A stretch of 33,128 nt of DNA from Deltaproteobacteria bacterium. Lineage in GTDB: Bacteria; Desulfobacterota; Syntrophia; Syntrophales; UBA6807. The notes under the pieces were generated by a model. The model was not told the origin of the DNA and did not search any database. It worked only from the letters and a program-made list of their open reading frames with translations. The position numbers were made by a program, and so were the translations under genes. Numbering within the stretch: position 1 is the stretch's first letter; the number at the start of each line of letters is the position of its first letter. The DNA lies in contig DSDU01000125.1 in the NCBI GenBank assembly GCA_011056835.1, forward strand, positions 1 through 33,128, read 5' to 3'. Positions 24,437-32,985 of this stretch are shown here, one piece after another.

Positions 24437-24531
24437 TGGCGGAGAGAGGGGGATTCGAACCCCCGGTGCACCTTTTTGGGTACACACACGATTTCCAGTC
24501 GTGCTCCTTCGGCCATCTCGGACATCTCTCC
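24437..24531 (-). tRNA. tRNA-Ser(GGA)
   Basis: A class II tRNA with long variable arm. Acceptor GGAGAGA/TCTCTCC, anticodon stem CACGA/TCGTG with loop CTGGAAA (anticodon GGA), T-arm GGGGGTTCGAATCCCCC, discriminator G and encoded CCA. It decodes UCC and UCU. Confidence 0.95.
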
Positions 24532-24571
24532 GGATTTTCCGTCCCGTTTAAGGAACTTTTAATTTTCTATT

Positions 24572-24665
24572 TGGCGGAGAGGGTGGGATTCGAACCCACG
24601 TGAGGGCTTTTGACCCCCAAGTCGATTTCGAGTCGACCCCGTTACGACCACTTCGGTACCTCTCC
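24572..24665 (-). tRNA. tRNA-Ser(CGA)
   Basis: A second class II serine tRNA. Acceptor GGAGAGG/CCTCTCC, anticodon stem GTCGA/TCGAC with loop CTCGAAA (anticodon CGA), long variable arm, T-arm GTGGGTTCGAATCCCAC, discriminator G and CCA. It decodes UCG. It lies 40 bases before tRNA-Ser(GGA) on the same strand and just after tadA. Confidence 0.95.
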
Positions 24666-24692
24666 ATTATCGCTCCATGGCGGAATGACCTC

Positions 24693-25151
24693 TCACGATA
24701 ACCTCTTTTTTCTAAAAAATCCACTTAAAATTTCACTGCATGCTTCGCGCAGGACACCACCGGTTATATCAACGGAATGATTCAGTCTTTCGTCACTGAG
24801 GATCGCATAGAGGGATTCGACACCCCCTCCTTTCCGATCAGATGCACCAAAGACAAGCCGATCAATTCGGGCGTGCAGTATTGCACCGGCGCACATAATA
24901 CACGGTTCAAGCGTTACATAGAGTGTTGTGCCGCTCAGTCGGTAATTACCGATAACTCCTGCAGCCTTTCGAATCGCCACCATTTCCGCATGAGCGGACG
25001 GATCATTCGTGGTTATGGAACCGTTGTGAGCCCGTGCAATGACTTCATCGCCACGAACGACAACAGCACCAACGGGAATCTCACCCTCGTCGAGCGCGGA
25101 GATGGCTTCCTCAAGGGCAATGCTCATAAATCGAATATCTTGTCGATGCAT
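24693..25151 (-). CDS. tadA: tRNA-specific adenosine deaminase
   Basis: TadA deaminates A34 to inosine in tRNA-Arg(ACG). The 152 aa carry the zinc deaminase site H54-A-E56 and P83-C84-I-M-C87, with the catalytic glutamate E56. NGSITTNDPSAHAEM and FGASDRKGGGVESLYAIL are family-specific. The order tadA, two tRNA-Ser, SRP RNA, dnaX puts translation genes together on the minus strand. Confidence 0.93.
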   Translation of the reverse strand: MHRQDIRFMSIALEEAISALDEGEIPVGAVVVRGDEVIARAHNGSITTNDPSAHAEMVAIRKAAGVIGNYRLSGTTLYVTLEPCIMCAGAILHARIDRLVFGASDRKGGGVESLYAILSDERLNHSVDITGGVLREACSEILSGFFRKKRLS

Positions 25152-25409
25152 ACCATTTCACCACCCGATCACCAGATAGTACAATTCCAGGCAAGAATCA
25201 ATGATGAATGAGGGGGGTCATGGAAATCAAACCATGTACGGGGTTGAGCAGACTGCTCCCGACACTCGGTTCGAGAACTTGATTCTCTGAGCGTTTCACA
25301 AAATGCTGACCTTCACAGGATATGTGATCTCTTTCATCGAAAAATCGTCGTTTCATGATAGGCATCCGTTAGAATTAATTATTGCTTTATCTTATACCCT
25401 TGGATTATT

Positions 25410-25982
25410 ATGGCGCAACATGGTGAGCCTATGATTCACAGACAACTTCTCATAACCGCAATCGTTATTTCACTGGTCGGTCATATTGCGATTATTGCCC
25501 TGTCCGGCATGATTGTTATGAACAGTACCTTACCGGCGGAAAATCCCTTTACGGTGCATCTGGAAAGTCAAACCAGTACCATCGGGATAAAGCCTCCAAT
25601 CAATCACCCTCCGACACAACTCTCCGATCCCCCTTCCATGGAAAAACAAGGCAAGGGTGAAGATATCGTTGAACTGGGAGATAAGCAAACCAAATACTAC
25701 TCGTACCTTAAACATCTGAAACGAAAAATTGAACAACACTGGACGTATCCCGGCGATGCATATATAAAAAAAGAAAAAGGGGCATCCGTTATCCGTTTCT
25801 CTATAACCGAATCGGGCAACCTTGCCGATTTATTCATTGTCGGATCATCAGGATATGAATCGCTTGATGGAGAGGCCCTTCGCGTGATCCGTTCGTCCTG
25901 CCCTTTCAACCCTCTGCCGGCTCAATTCAACCTGTCAAAGCTTCATGTGATTGCCCGGTTTCAATATACGCTGGCCGATTGA
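25410..25982 (+). CDS. TonB-like energy-transducer protein
   Basis: A 190-aa inner-membrane protein reaching into the periplasm. One N-terminal transmembrane helix (about residues 13-37, LLITAIVISLVGHIAIIALSG) is followed by a proline-rich linker (PPINHPPTQLSDPPS) and a TonB C-terminal domain (about 98-188: SYLKHLKRKIEQHWTYPG, VIRFSITESGNLADLFIVG, GESLDGEALRVI-like sequence, NPLPAQF). No ExbB/ExbD or receptor is nearby. ATG 25410 has only GGA before it; ATG 25431 behind GGTGAG would remove seven residues and fits TonB N-termini as well. The 258-base gap before it shows no gene. Confidence 0.8.
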   Translation: MAQHGEPMIHRQLLITAIVISLVGHIAIIALSGMIVMNSTLPAENPFTVHLESQTSTIGIKPPINHPPTQLSDPPSMEKQGKGEDIVELGDKQTKYYSYLKHLKRKIEQHWTYPGDAYIKKEKGASVIRFSITESGNLADLFIVGSSGYESLDGEALRVIRSSCPFNPLPAQFNLSKLHVIARFQYTLAD

Positions 25983-26167
25983 TTATACCGATCAGGCAAC
26001 ATCATCACTTGTAACTGGTTAACGAGGATCGTATCAGCGATACGAACCCTGAACCGATACATCGGAATGTCAGTCTTTCCCTGATTTCCCTCAGGAAAAG
26101 AGAAGGAGTAACGGTCCCATAATCCCTTGCGCTTTTTATGTTTCTTAACTATTGTAGCTTTCATCAT
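25961..26167 (-). CDS. doubtful 68-aa basic ORF between tonB-like and MFS genes
   Basis: A minus-strand frame from ATG 26167 (MMKATIVKKHKKRKGLWDRY) through SFPEGNQGKTDIP and MYRFRVRIADTIL to 25961, overlapping the last 22 bases of the TonB-like gene. The mixed, partly basic composition reads more like protein than most antisense frames. Only a weak AAGTGA precedes it. A small hairpin, TCGTATC-AGC-GATACGA (26029-26045), lies inside. No family recognised. Confidence 0.25.
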   Translation of the reverse strand: MMKATIVKKHKKRKGLWDRYSFSFPEGNQGKTDIPMYRFRVRIADTILVNQLQVMMLPDRYNQSASVY

Positions 26168-26202
26168 TCACTTATACGTGCATAGTCTCAACGGGACTAT
26201 TA

Positions 26203-27426
26203 ATGCCGATGACGAACGAAAAGAAAATTTTAGCCGTTACCTGCGTGGCACACTTTCTGTGTCACTTTTATGAACTCATCTTTCCCGCTCTCGCGATACC
26301 ACTGATGCTCTCGCTGAAGATGGATCTCGCCGATGTTCTGAAATTGAGCTTTCTCATGTATCTTCTCTATGGAGTCGGCGCACTTCCCTGGGGAATGATA
26401 TCCGATCGATTCGGCAACCGACGCAGTCTGATCATCTTTTTCCTGGGATGCGGTATCGGAGCCTTCATGACCGCGCTGTCACACTCGGAGATATCTCTGA
26501 TGATGTCGTTGGCCGTCATCGGCTTCTTTGCAAGCATATACCACTCAGCAGGCATGGGCCTCATATCGCTGGGAGTTAAAAACAGGGGAATGGCGCTGGG
26601 AATCAACGGTGTCGCCGGCAATGCCGGCCTTGTCAGCGCACCCTTTGCGGCAGGACTTCTGAACTGGCTGGTGGGCTGGGAGATGGCCTATCTTCTTATC
26701 GGCACGTTCAGTATTATCTGGGGCATTATCCTGCTTTTTACATCAATCGATGAAACACCGCTCCCGGAATACGCTGAACCCATGAAATCAACATCGAACA
26801 CAAACAATACCTATGTCCGATATTTTGCCATTATGTGCATCATCATGACCATTGCCGGTTTTTCCTATCGGGCCAACAGCGTCGTTCTGCCGGCATACCT
26901 CGAATTCAAGGCGTCATTTCTCTGGAATTTTTTTCAGCGTATCGATCTGTCAAACCTGCCGGGCACGAAGACCCTGGCGGCGACACTGCTGGCATCGTCG
27001 ATTTATTGCATCGGTATCTTTGGACAGCTCGCCGGCGGCAGGGTAGCCGATAGATATGACCTTCGATGGATGTATCTGACGTTTCACACCCTGAGTCTCC
27101 CCTTTGTCATCCTGATGGCAATCGTCGATGAACAGCTCCTGGTCATATCGGCTTCCATGTATGTCTTCTTTTCTCTCGGCATGCAGCCTATCGAAAACAG
27201 CATGGTTGCCAAGTTCACGCCCAGTAAGTGGAGAAGTACCGGCTATGGTATCAAGTTCATTCTTGTATTCGGAATCAGTTCCGTCACCGTCTATCTTGTA
27301 GGCTGGATTAAATCTCTGTGGAGCCTGGAAGCGGTATATTTCTTCGCCGGCGGTGCTGTAATACTTCTTGTCATCATCATCGTGTTCCTGATCTTTATCT
27401 CACGGGGAATCCCTTGCAGAAATTGA
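26203..27426 (+). CDS. MFS transporter
   Basis: A 407-aa major facilitator with about twelve transmembrane helices. The family loop motif between helices 2 and 3 is present as GMISDRFGNRRSL, and a related copy in the second half as GQLAGGRVADRYDLRWM. The opening CVAHFLCHFYELIFPALAIP recalls the Fsr-like branch of efflux carriers. Substrate unknown. A 40-residue cytoplasmic-looking loop (about 190-205, EYAEPMKSTSNTNNT) separates the halves. It appears monocistronic, between the TonB-like gene and a promoter at 27493. Confidence 0.85.
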   Translation: MPMTNEKKILAVTCVAHFLCHFYELIFPALAIPLMLSLKMDLADVLKLSFLMYLLYGVGALPWGMISDRFGNRRSLIIFFLGCGIGAFMTALSHSEISLMMSLAVIGFFASIYHSAGMGLISLGVKNRGMALGINGVAGNAGLVSAPFAAGLLNWLVGWEMAYLLIGTFSIIWGIILLFTSIDETPLPEYAEPMKSTSNTNNTYVRYFAIMCIIMTIAGFSYRANSVVLPAYLEFKASFLWNFFQRIDLSNLPGTKTLAATLLASSIYCIGIFGQLAGGRVADRYDLRWMYLTFHTLSLPFVILMAIVDEQLLVISASMYVFFSLGMQPIENSMVAKFTPSKWRSTGYGIKFILVFGISSVTVYLVGWIKSLWSLEAVYFFAGGAVILLVIIIVFLIFISRGIPCRN

Positions 27427-27492
27427 ATTGAAGCACTGCCGCACTGCTCTGTCCGGTCAGTATGCGCATTGTACCTTTTCTCTCGTTACATC

Positions 27493-27521
27493 TTGACACA
27501 CTATCATATTTTCCCTATAGT
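27493..27521 (+). promoter_or_regulatory. strong sigma-70-type promoter for the LolA-RND-barrel genes
   Basis: TTGACA (27493-27498), a 17-base spacer and TATAGT (27516-27521) make an almost ideal promoter. The predicted start is near 27528, giving an 80-base leader before the ATG at 27609. The rest of the gap 27427-27608 shows no gene. Confidence 0.75.
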
Positions 27522-27608
27522 TCAGCCTTGTAATTTTGTTGCCTTGTTGGTGAAAGTTCCCTGAAATGAAACACTGAACGTATAATTTGAGTATGTAAGG
27601 AGTGACAT

Positions 27609-28424
27609 ATGAAAAAATCATTCTTGATCGTGGGGCTGATCGCAATCTGGCTTTTTAACCCGGTAGTAACACACGCTGTAGAACCGACCGGACGTGAAGT
27701 CATGGAAAAGCAGAAAGAATTTCACAAAGTGCAGACCGAAATCGGCGATGAGGTAATGCTTCTTATCGACAAGGAAGGTGGCAGAGAGAAGCGGCAGGTG
27801 AAAAGATATGCAAAAGAAGTCGGCAATGACATCCATCACTATCTTGTCGTCTTCCTTTCACCAGCAGATATCAGAGGTACGGCGCTGCTTACCTGGGAAC
27901 AGAAAGAACGGGAAAACGACCAGTGGCTCTATCTGCCCGCACAGAAAAAAATGCAGCGTATTGCCAAGGGTAGCAAGAAGAATTACTTCATGGGAACGGA
28001 CTTCACTTACGAAGATATGGAGCCGGAAGATCTCGACAGCTTCACGTACACTATTCTCCGAACAGAGAAGCTTGAACAGGACGATGCCGTCTCCGAATGT
28101 TACGTCATTGAATCGGTTCCCGCCAACGATGAAAAAAGGAAGGAAAGCGGTTACTCCAAACGAATCATGTGGATTGAAAATAAATATCTGTATACCTTGA
28201 AGGTTGAATTCTATGACCGTCGCGGCAGGCTGCAAAAAGTTCAGACCAATCATGCAATGGAAAATGTTTCTGGAACGATATGGCGCGCCAAGAAAACCCT
28301 CATGTCTCACCTGGAAAGAGAACACAAAACGCTGACCAGCATTACGGCCCGACAGATCAATACCGATGTGGACAATTCCGTTTTTACGGAACGATATATT
28401 CTTACCGGCAAGCACACGCAATAG
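27609..28424 (+). CDS. periplasmic outer-membrane lipoprotein-sorting (LolA-like) protein
   Basis: A 271-aa exported protein. Signal peptide 1-23 (MKKSFLIVGLIAIWLFNP, cleavage likely after THA). The mature part has the beta-rich pattern of the LolA/LppX-like fold: DEVMLLIDKEGGREKRQVKR, VVFLSPADIRGTALLTWE, DQWLYLPAQKKMQRIA and GTDFTYEDMEPEDLDSF. This W-x-Y-L-P-x-x-K/R-R-I block marks the 'outer membrane lipoprotein-sorting protein' family, often paired with RND/MMPL permeases and unlike canonical LolA. TAAGGAG lies 6 bases before the ATG. It probably carries a lipid-like cargo between the RND permease and the outer membrane. Confidence 0.82.
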   Translation: MKKSFLIVGLIAIWLFNPVVTHAVEPTGREVMEKQKEFHKVQTEIGDEVMLLIDKEGGREKRQVKRYAKEVGNDIHHYLVVFLSPADIRGTALLTWEQKERENDQWLYLPAQKKMQRIAKGSKKNYFMGTDFTYEDMEPEDLDSFTYTILRTEKLEQDDAVSECYVIESVPANDEKRKESGYSKRIMWIENKYLYTLKVEFYDRRGRLQKVQTNHAMENVSGTIWRAKKTLMSHLEREHKTLTSITARQINTDVDNSVFTERYILTGKHTQ

Positions 28425-28523
28425 ACAGGGGAACACAAGTGTCGAGGTTACGGGGTTGCCATTTCTTCATGAAACACCGTTGATTATTTCATACAAAGCT
28501 GACTTTTCGAAGGTTATGGGCCG

Positions 28524-31262
28524 ATGCGCAAAATTCTGCTGTGGAGCCAGTCTCACCCCTGGATCGTAATAACCATCGTTGCATTTGCAACCATACTGAG
28601 CCTGTACAGTGCCCGGAACCTTCGCGTCGACGCATCGACGGAAGGCATGATGATTCAGGGAGACCCTGCTCAGGACTACTACCGTGAAACGCTCAAGAAA
28701 TTCGGTACCGACAATATTACCGTTATTTTCATAGAGGACAAAGACCTCTTTTCCCCTGAAAAGCTGAAGTTTATTGATGAGCTTGCTTTCAGGTTCGAAG
28801 AACTGCACGGCGTCAGTAAAGTTGAAAGCCTCTATTCCGTTACCAATTTCAAGGGGGCGGAGGGCGGTCTTGAGACCAACCCCTTAATGGATTGGCCGCC
28901 GGAAACACCGGAGGAAGTAGAGCAAATAAAAGAGGACGCCCTGCGTAGCCCGATCCTGCGGGACAGCTTGATTTCTAAGAACGCGACGGCCACGGCGATA
29001 AACCTCTTCATCGAGGGCGATGCCGGTGATCCCGAATTCAACGTTAAGTTTTCCAGAAAAGTCGATGAGATCATCAAACCGTTCGAAGAACGTTTTGACT
29101 CAATCTTTCAAATCGGCCTTTCATATACCCGTCGATTGATCACCGACAACATCATGGGCGACACCATCAAGCTCGTCCCCCTGGCGGCGTTCGTTCTCCT
29201 GCTCACATTGGTCATTTCCATGCGTTCCGCCAGCGGCGCACTGTTGCCGATGCTCACGGCGGGAACCAGCATTATCTGGACAGCCGGTTTCATGTCATAC
29301 AGTAATATCCCTCTCAATGTCCTCACAGTCATTGTGCCGGCACTGATCATTGTCATCGGCTCAACGGAAGACATTCATATTCTTTCCGAATATCTTGAGG
29401 GCATCGAAGAAACAGGGGGAAACAAGAACGAGGCTATAAAAATTATGTCAGGCAAGGTCGGAACTGCGGTCCTCCTGACATCGATGACGACCTTTATCGG
29501 CTTCCTCTCCATCACTCTGAATCAGATAACCCTGTTGAAGCAGTTCGGCATCGCCGCCGCTTTCGGCCTTCTTGTCAATCCACTGGCAACATGTATGCTG
29601 GCACCCGTCTATCTTCACTTCTTCGGCTCCACAAAAGTCAAAACGGCGAAAATACATGAATCCGGCGTGATGCATCGGTTTTTTGATACAGCGGCTACCA
29701 TCATCCTCAGAATTATCCGTAACAAACGGATGGTTCTCACGTGTTTCCTCGGAGGTGCCGCCCTCATCGGATTGTTCACCTTCAGTGTCAAGGTCGACAA
29801 CGACCTTCTCGGGTATTTCAAGGAAAATTCTCCGATGAGAAATCGAAGTCAGATTCTTCATGACAATCTTTCAGGAGCACAGACTTTCTTTATCAGGATC
29901 AGCAGTGGATTTCCTGGTACGTTCAAACAGCCGGAGAATCTGAAACAAATCGAAGCTATTCAACGTTACATCGCCGACAACGGCATGTTTGATAAAACGC
30001 AGTCTCTTGTCGACAATATTTCCCTGATACACCGGGAAATGAACGGCGGAAAGAATGAATATTATAAAACACCGGACACGGCGGACCTTATCGCACAATA
30101 CCTGCTCTTTCTCCACCGTGATGAAATATCCCGGTACGTCACGTCAGACTACGGTGAAGCGAATATCCTTGTACGACACAATATCAGTTCGTCATATGAA
30201 CTGAAGGAAGCTCTCAGTGAGTTGAAACGACATATAAATGCGACCCTCAACCCTCATTTCATCTGGGGGTTCACCGGTGAAAATATCCTCATCAACGCGG
30301 CCGCCGACAGCATGGCCGAGGGGCAGGCCAAGTCCCTATCGCTCGTCTTAGTCCTCATTTTCGTCATCATGTCCATACTTTTTGTCAATGTTAAAGCGGG
30401 AGCACTTTCGCTTATACCAAACCTTTTTCCGATCGTCCTGAATTTCGGCATTATGGGCATCTTCGGCATCCCTTTGAATACAGGCACCGCCATGGTCGCC
30501 GCGATCGCCATCGGTATCGCCGTGGACGACACAATCCATCTGATGAGCCGATATAATACGGAAATGCGACTTCTCCAAAGTCAGGACAAAGCGGTTGACG
30601 TGTGCATTCATGCCGAAGTCAGGCCGGTGATTTCCACATCGGTCGCCCTTGCCCTGGGATTTGCCGTCCTGGGATTTTCCAACTTTGTACCGGTTATCAG
30701 TTTCGGCCTGCTGTCATCAATCGTTATGATTTTCGCCATTATTGGAGATCTGTTCATAACCCCCATTCTCCTTTCATCGACACAACTCATGACACTCTGG
30801 GATGTTCTGGGGCTTCAACTGCAGCAGGCCGTCATTAAAAACGCTGAGCTGTTCAGGGATCTCAGACCGTGGCAAATGAAACGAATAGTTCTGCTCGGAC
30901 GGGTTTTCTCCAAGCAAGCAGGTGAACTGGCTGTCGTTCAGGGAGAGGAAGGAGCCAGCATGTATCTCCTACTCGAAGGAAGGGGGGAGGTTGTGACAAA
31001 GGACAAGAAAACGGGAAGAGATGTCGTTCTAACCGAACTGAATCCCGGAGATGTCTTCGGCGAAATTGCCCTGGTAGAACCGGGACCACGATCCGCCGAT
31101 GTGCGGGCAATCGAACCACTCCGATATCTTGAAATCGACTGGAACGGATTAAGAAGAATACAGCGGATATACCCGCGCATTGCCAGCCGCCTGTTCCTGA
31201 ATTTATCAAGAATTCTAGGAATCCGCCTGGCAAAAACAGATAAGCTTTTATTTGAATCATAA
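28524..31262 (+). CDS. RND/MMPL-family permease with C-terminal cyclic-nucleotide-binding domain
   Basis: A 912-aa inner-membrane transporter. It has two RND halves: TM near residues 15-31 and a periplasmic domain to about 210, a sterol-sensing-like TM bundle (213-380) with STEDIHILSEYLEGIEE, TM at about 395-415, a second periplasmic domain to about 610, and a second bundle (615-770) with IAVDDTIHLMSRYNTE. These DxxH motifs mark MMPL/HpnN-like lipid exporters. Residues about 785-905 form a CRP-type cNMP domain: VVQGEEGASMYLLLEGRGEV and the phosphate cassette FGEIALVEPGPRSADVRA with its arginine. It follows the LolA-like gene by 99 bases and precedes the beta-barrel gene. cAMP or c-di-nucleotide control of export is inference. 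Confidence 0.88.
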   Translation: MRKILLWSQSHPWIVITIVAFATILSLYSARNLRVDASTEGMMIQGDPAQDYYRETLKKFGTDNITVIFIEDKDLFSPEKLKFIDELAFRFEELHGVSKVESLYSVTNFKGAEGGLETNPLMDWPPETPEEVEQIKEDALRSPILRDSLISKNATATAINLFIEGDAGDPEFNVKFSRKVDEIIKPFEERFDSIFQIGLSYTRRLITDNIMGDTIKLVPLAAFVLLLTLVISMRSASGALLPMLTAGTSIIWTAGFMSYSNIPLNVLTVIVPALIIVIGSTEDIHILSEYLEGIEETGGNKNEAIKIMSGKVGTAVLLTSMTTFIGFLSITLNQITLLKQFGIAAAFGLLVNPLATCMLAPVYLHFFGSTKVKTAKIHESGVMHRFFDTAATIILRIIRNKRMVLTCFLGGAALIGLFTFSVKVDNDLLGYFKENSPMRNRSQILHDNLSGAQTFFIRISSGFPGTFKQPENLKQIEAIQRYIADNGMFDKTQSLVDNISLIHREMNGGKNEYYKTPDTADLIAQYLLFLHRDEISRYVTSDYGEANILVRHNISSSYELKEALSELKRHINATLNPHFIWGFTGENILINAAADSMAEGQAKSLSLVLVLIFVIMSILFVNVKAGALSLIPNLFPIVLNFGIMGIFGIPLNTGTAMVAAIAIGIAVDDTIHLMSRYNTEMRLLQSQDKAVDVCIHAEVRPVISTSVALALGFAVLGFSNFVPVISFGLLSSIVMIFAIIGDLFITPILLSSTQLMTLWDVLGLQLQQAVIKNAELFRDLRPWQMKRIVLLGRVFSKQAGELAVVQGEEGASMYLLLEGRGEVVTKDKKTGRDVVLTELNPGDVFGEIALVEPGPRSADVRAIEPLRYLEIDWNGLRRIQRIYPRIASRLFLNLSRILGIRLAKTDKLLFES

Positions 31263-31463
31263 CGTTGAGCTGCCCAAGGTTATTGAGCGCCGTATCTTCT
31301 GTTTTGAGACAAATCAGTAGTGCAGGTCGGAATTTTGGTCAGACAATCCCGGGGATATTTTTCCGGCGTGTTACCGTTTATCTTTTAGTAGTTTTGTAAT
31401 AATGCACCGGAATTTATGAGCCGTTGTGCAAGACCGCTTTACCAAGTGAAAGGATTGATGCAT

Positions 31464-32924
31464 ATGAAGTGGACACAGTACATCATCACCGTGGTTGCCG
31501 TTCTTTGTCTGTCATTTGGGGGAACTTCGTTTGTCGTCGCAGACGATATGGATCTTCTCAATGATCTGGATCAGGAAATAGCCACTGAAAAGCGTGGGGG
31601 CACGGGGAGTGATCTGGATCTTCTCGATGAGCTGGACACGGCACGCACCGAAAAAAAAGAAGATGCATACAAGTATGTTACCATGATCGGAACAAACCTT
31701 GAGGGAAGTATCAGGCTTCGCGGCCACGTTTTTTTTCGCGATCCCGTTGATCGCGAAAAAGTGGATAAGCGGAATCCCATCGGCGAGGCTCTTCTCCGGT
31801 TCAACACATGGACGGGAAATGACAAGTTGAGACTGAACCTTGCAGGATGGATCGAGACGGGCACACAGAAAGACACCTATGACGGCATCTTCCGATGGCC
31901 CCAGGACAAGGATCGCCAAAGACATTATCTTGAATTGAATGAAGTGTATCTTTCCCTCTTCCAGGATTCGTATGATGTAACAGTCGGGAAAAAAATCTTT
32001 CAAAATGGTATTTCGACGCTCTTTTCACCGGCCGACCGATATCGTCTCACCGATTCCAACGACCCCCTGGATCCGAAAGACCTCGGCATATGGCAGACAC
32101 GGGTGGATTACTTTTGGAACAAATACACGTTTACGGCAGCCATTTTCCCAATATATTCTCCGGCGAAACAGCCGAGCCACCGTTCCCGCTGGTCCGACAC
32201 GACGGGAGACTATGACATTTATGAACGAGACACAACAAACAAAGAGGTTGACGAATACTTCCCCTCCATGTCGATCGATAATGTAAGTTACTTTGCCCGC
32301 ATCAAGACGACACTTGCCGGATGGGACCTTTTCATATCGGGATACCATGGCTTAAATCCCTATTATGTCTTGCGGGAAGAGCAGCGTGGGAGCACGACCT
32401 ACCTGATCAAGGAAAATATAAAAGTAGGAAATTACGCAGCAGGATTTTCCACGGCTTATAAGAAATGGGAATTCCACGGCGAAACCCTTTTCAATTTCAG
32501 CTATGACGGAAAGGACGATCATTACTTCACATTCGTCGGAGGGTTCACCTATACTATGGACACATGGGCACGAAGAATATTCATGGAAAAAATCGATATA
32601 ACGATCGAATACGCCAATGAGGTCATCACCAAGGAACAGTCCGCCGATGAATACGTTGAGAGTTCCCGCAAGAGCAGGCTTGGAAGAAATGATATCTTCA
32701 CGCGAATTAACTTTAAATACGACGAGGATTTAAGTTTTCTGTACGTTTCGGATTTCGAGTTTGATCCGTCGGGACGATACAACAAAATTCAGTCGGAATA
32801 TAAAATCAGACCGGGGCTCTTGTGGACAATGGCTTTCGAATTCTTCAACGGAAAGGACGAAAGCTACTACGGTCGTTGGGCACGAAACGATCGATTCATT
32901 ACATCACTCAAATACAGCTTTTAA
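31464..32924 (+). CDS. outer-membrane beta-barrel protein (DUF1302-like)
   Basis: About 486 aa from ATG 31464, chosen because AAAGGA lies 9 bases before it and the signal peptide begins there (MKWTQYIITVVAVLCLSFGG, cleavage near VVA/DD); ATG 31458 is nearly as good. An acidic stretch follows with two imperfect copies of DMDLLNDLDQEIATEK / DLDLLDELDTARTEKK. The remainder alternates polar and aromatic residues in beta-strand fashion (LRLNLAGWIETG, YDVTVGKKIFQNG, YTFTAAIFPIY, YAAGFSTAYKKWEF) and ends in ITSLKYSF. The terminal phenylalanine is the BAM recognition signal. FSPADRYRLTDSNDPLDPKD recalls DUF1302-type barrels encoded with LolA-like and RND genes. It is probably the outer-membrane end of that export route. 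Confidence 0.78.
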   Translation: MKWTQYIITVVAVLCLSFGGTSFVVADDMDLLNDLDQEIATEKRGGTGSDLDLLDELDTARTEKKEDAYKYVTMIGTNLEGSIRLRGHVFFRDPVDREKVDKRNPIGEALLRFNTWTGNDKLRLNLAGWIETGTQKDTYDGIFRWPQDKDRQRHYLELNEVYLSLFQDSYDVTVGKKIFQNGISTLFSPADRYRLTDSNDPLDPKDLGIWQTRVDYFWNKYTFTAAIFPIYSPAKQPSHRSRWSDTTGDYDIYERDTTNKEVDEYFPSMSIDNVSYFARIKTTLAGWDLFISGYHGLNPYYVLREEQRGSTTYLIKENIKVGNYAAGFSTAYKKWEFHGETLFNFSYDGKDDHYFTFVGGFTYTMDTWARRIFMEKIDITIEYANEVITKEQSADEYVESSRKSRLGRNDIFTRINFKYDEDLSFLYVSDFEFDPSGRYNKIQSEYKIRPGLLWTMAFEFFNGKDESYYGRWARNDRFITSLKYSF

Positions 32925-32950
32925 TTTTACAAACCGTATGTCCTTCAATA

Positions 32951-32985
32951 AGGGGGTGATCGGAAGATCCCCCCCTTTTTATTTG
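32951..32985 (+). terminator. rho-independent terminator after the barrel gene
   Basis: AGGGGG...GATC-GGAA-GATC...CCCCCT folds into a GC-rich stem, followed by TTTTTATTT. It lies 27 bases after the stop of the beta-barrel gene and closes the three-gene module. The remaining 33-128-base tail to the window end (32986-33128) shows only a 39-codon frame with no support. Confidence 0.85.
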
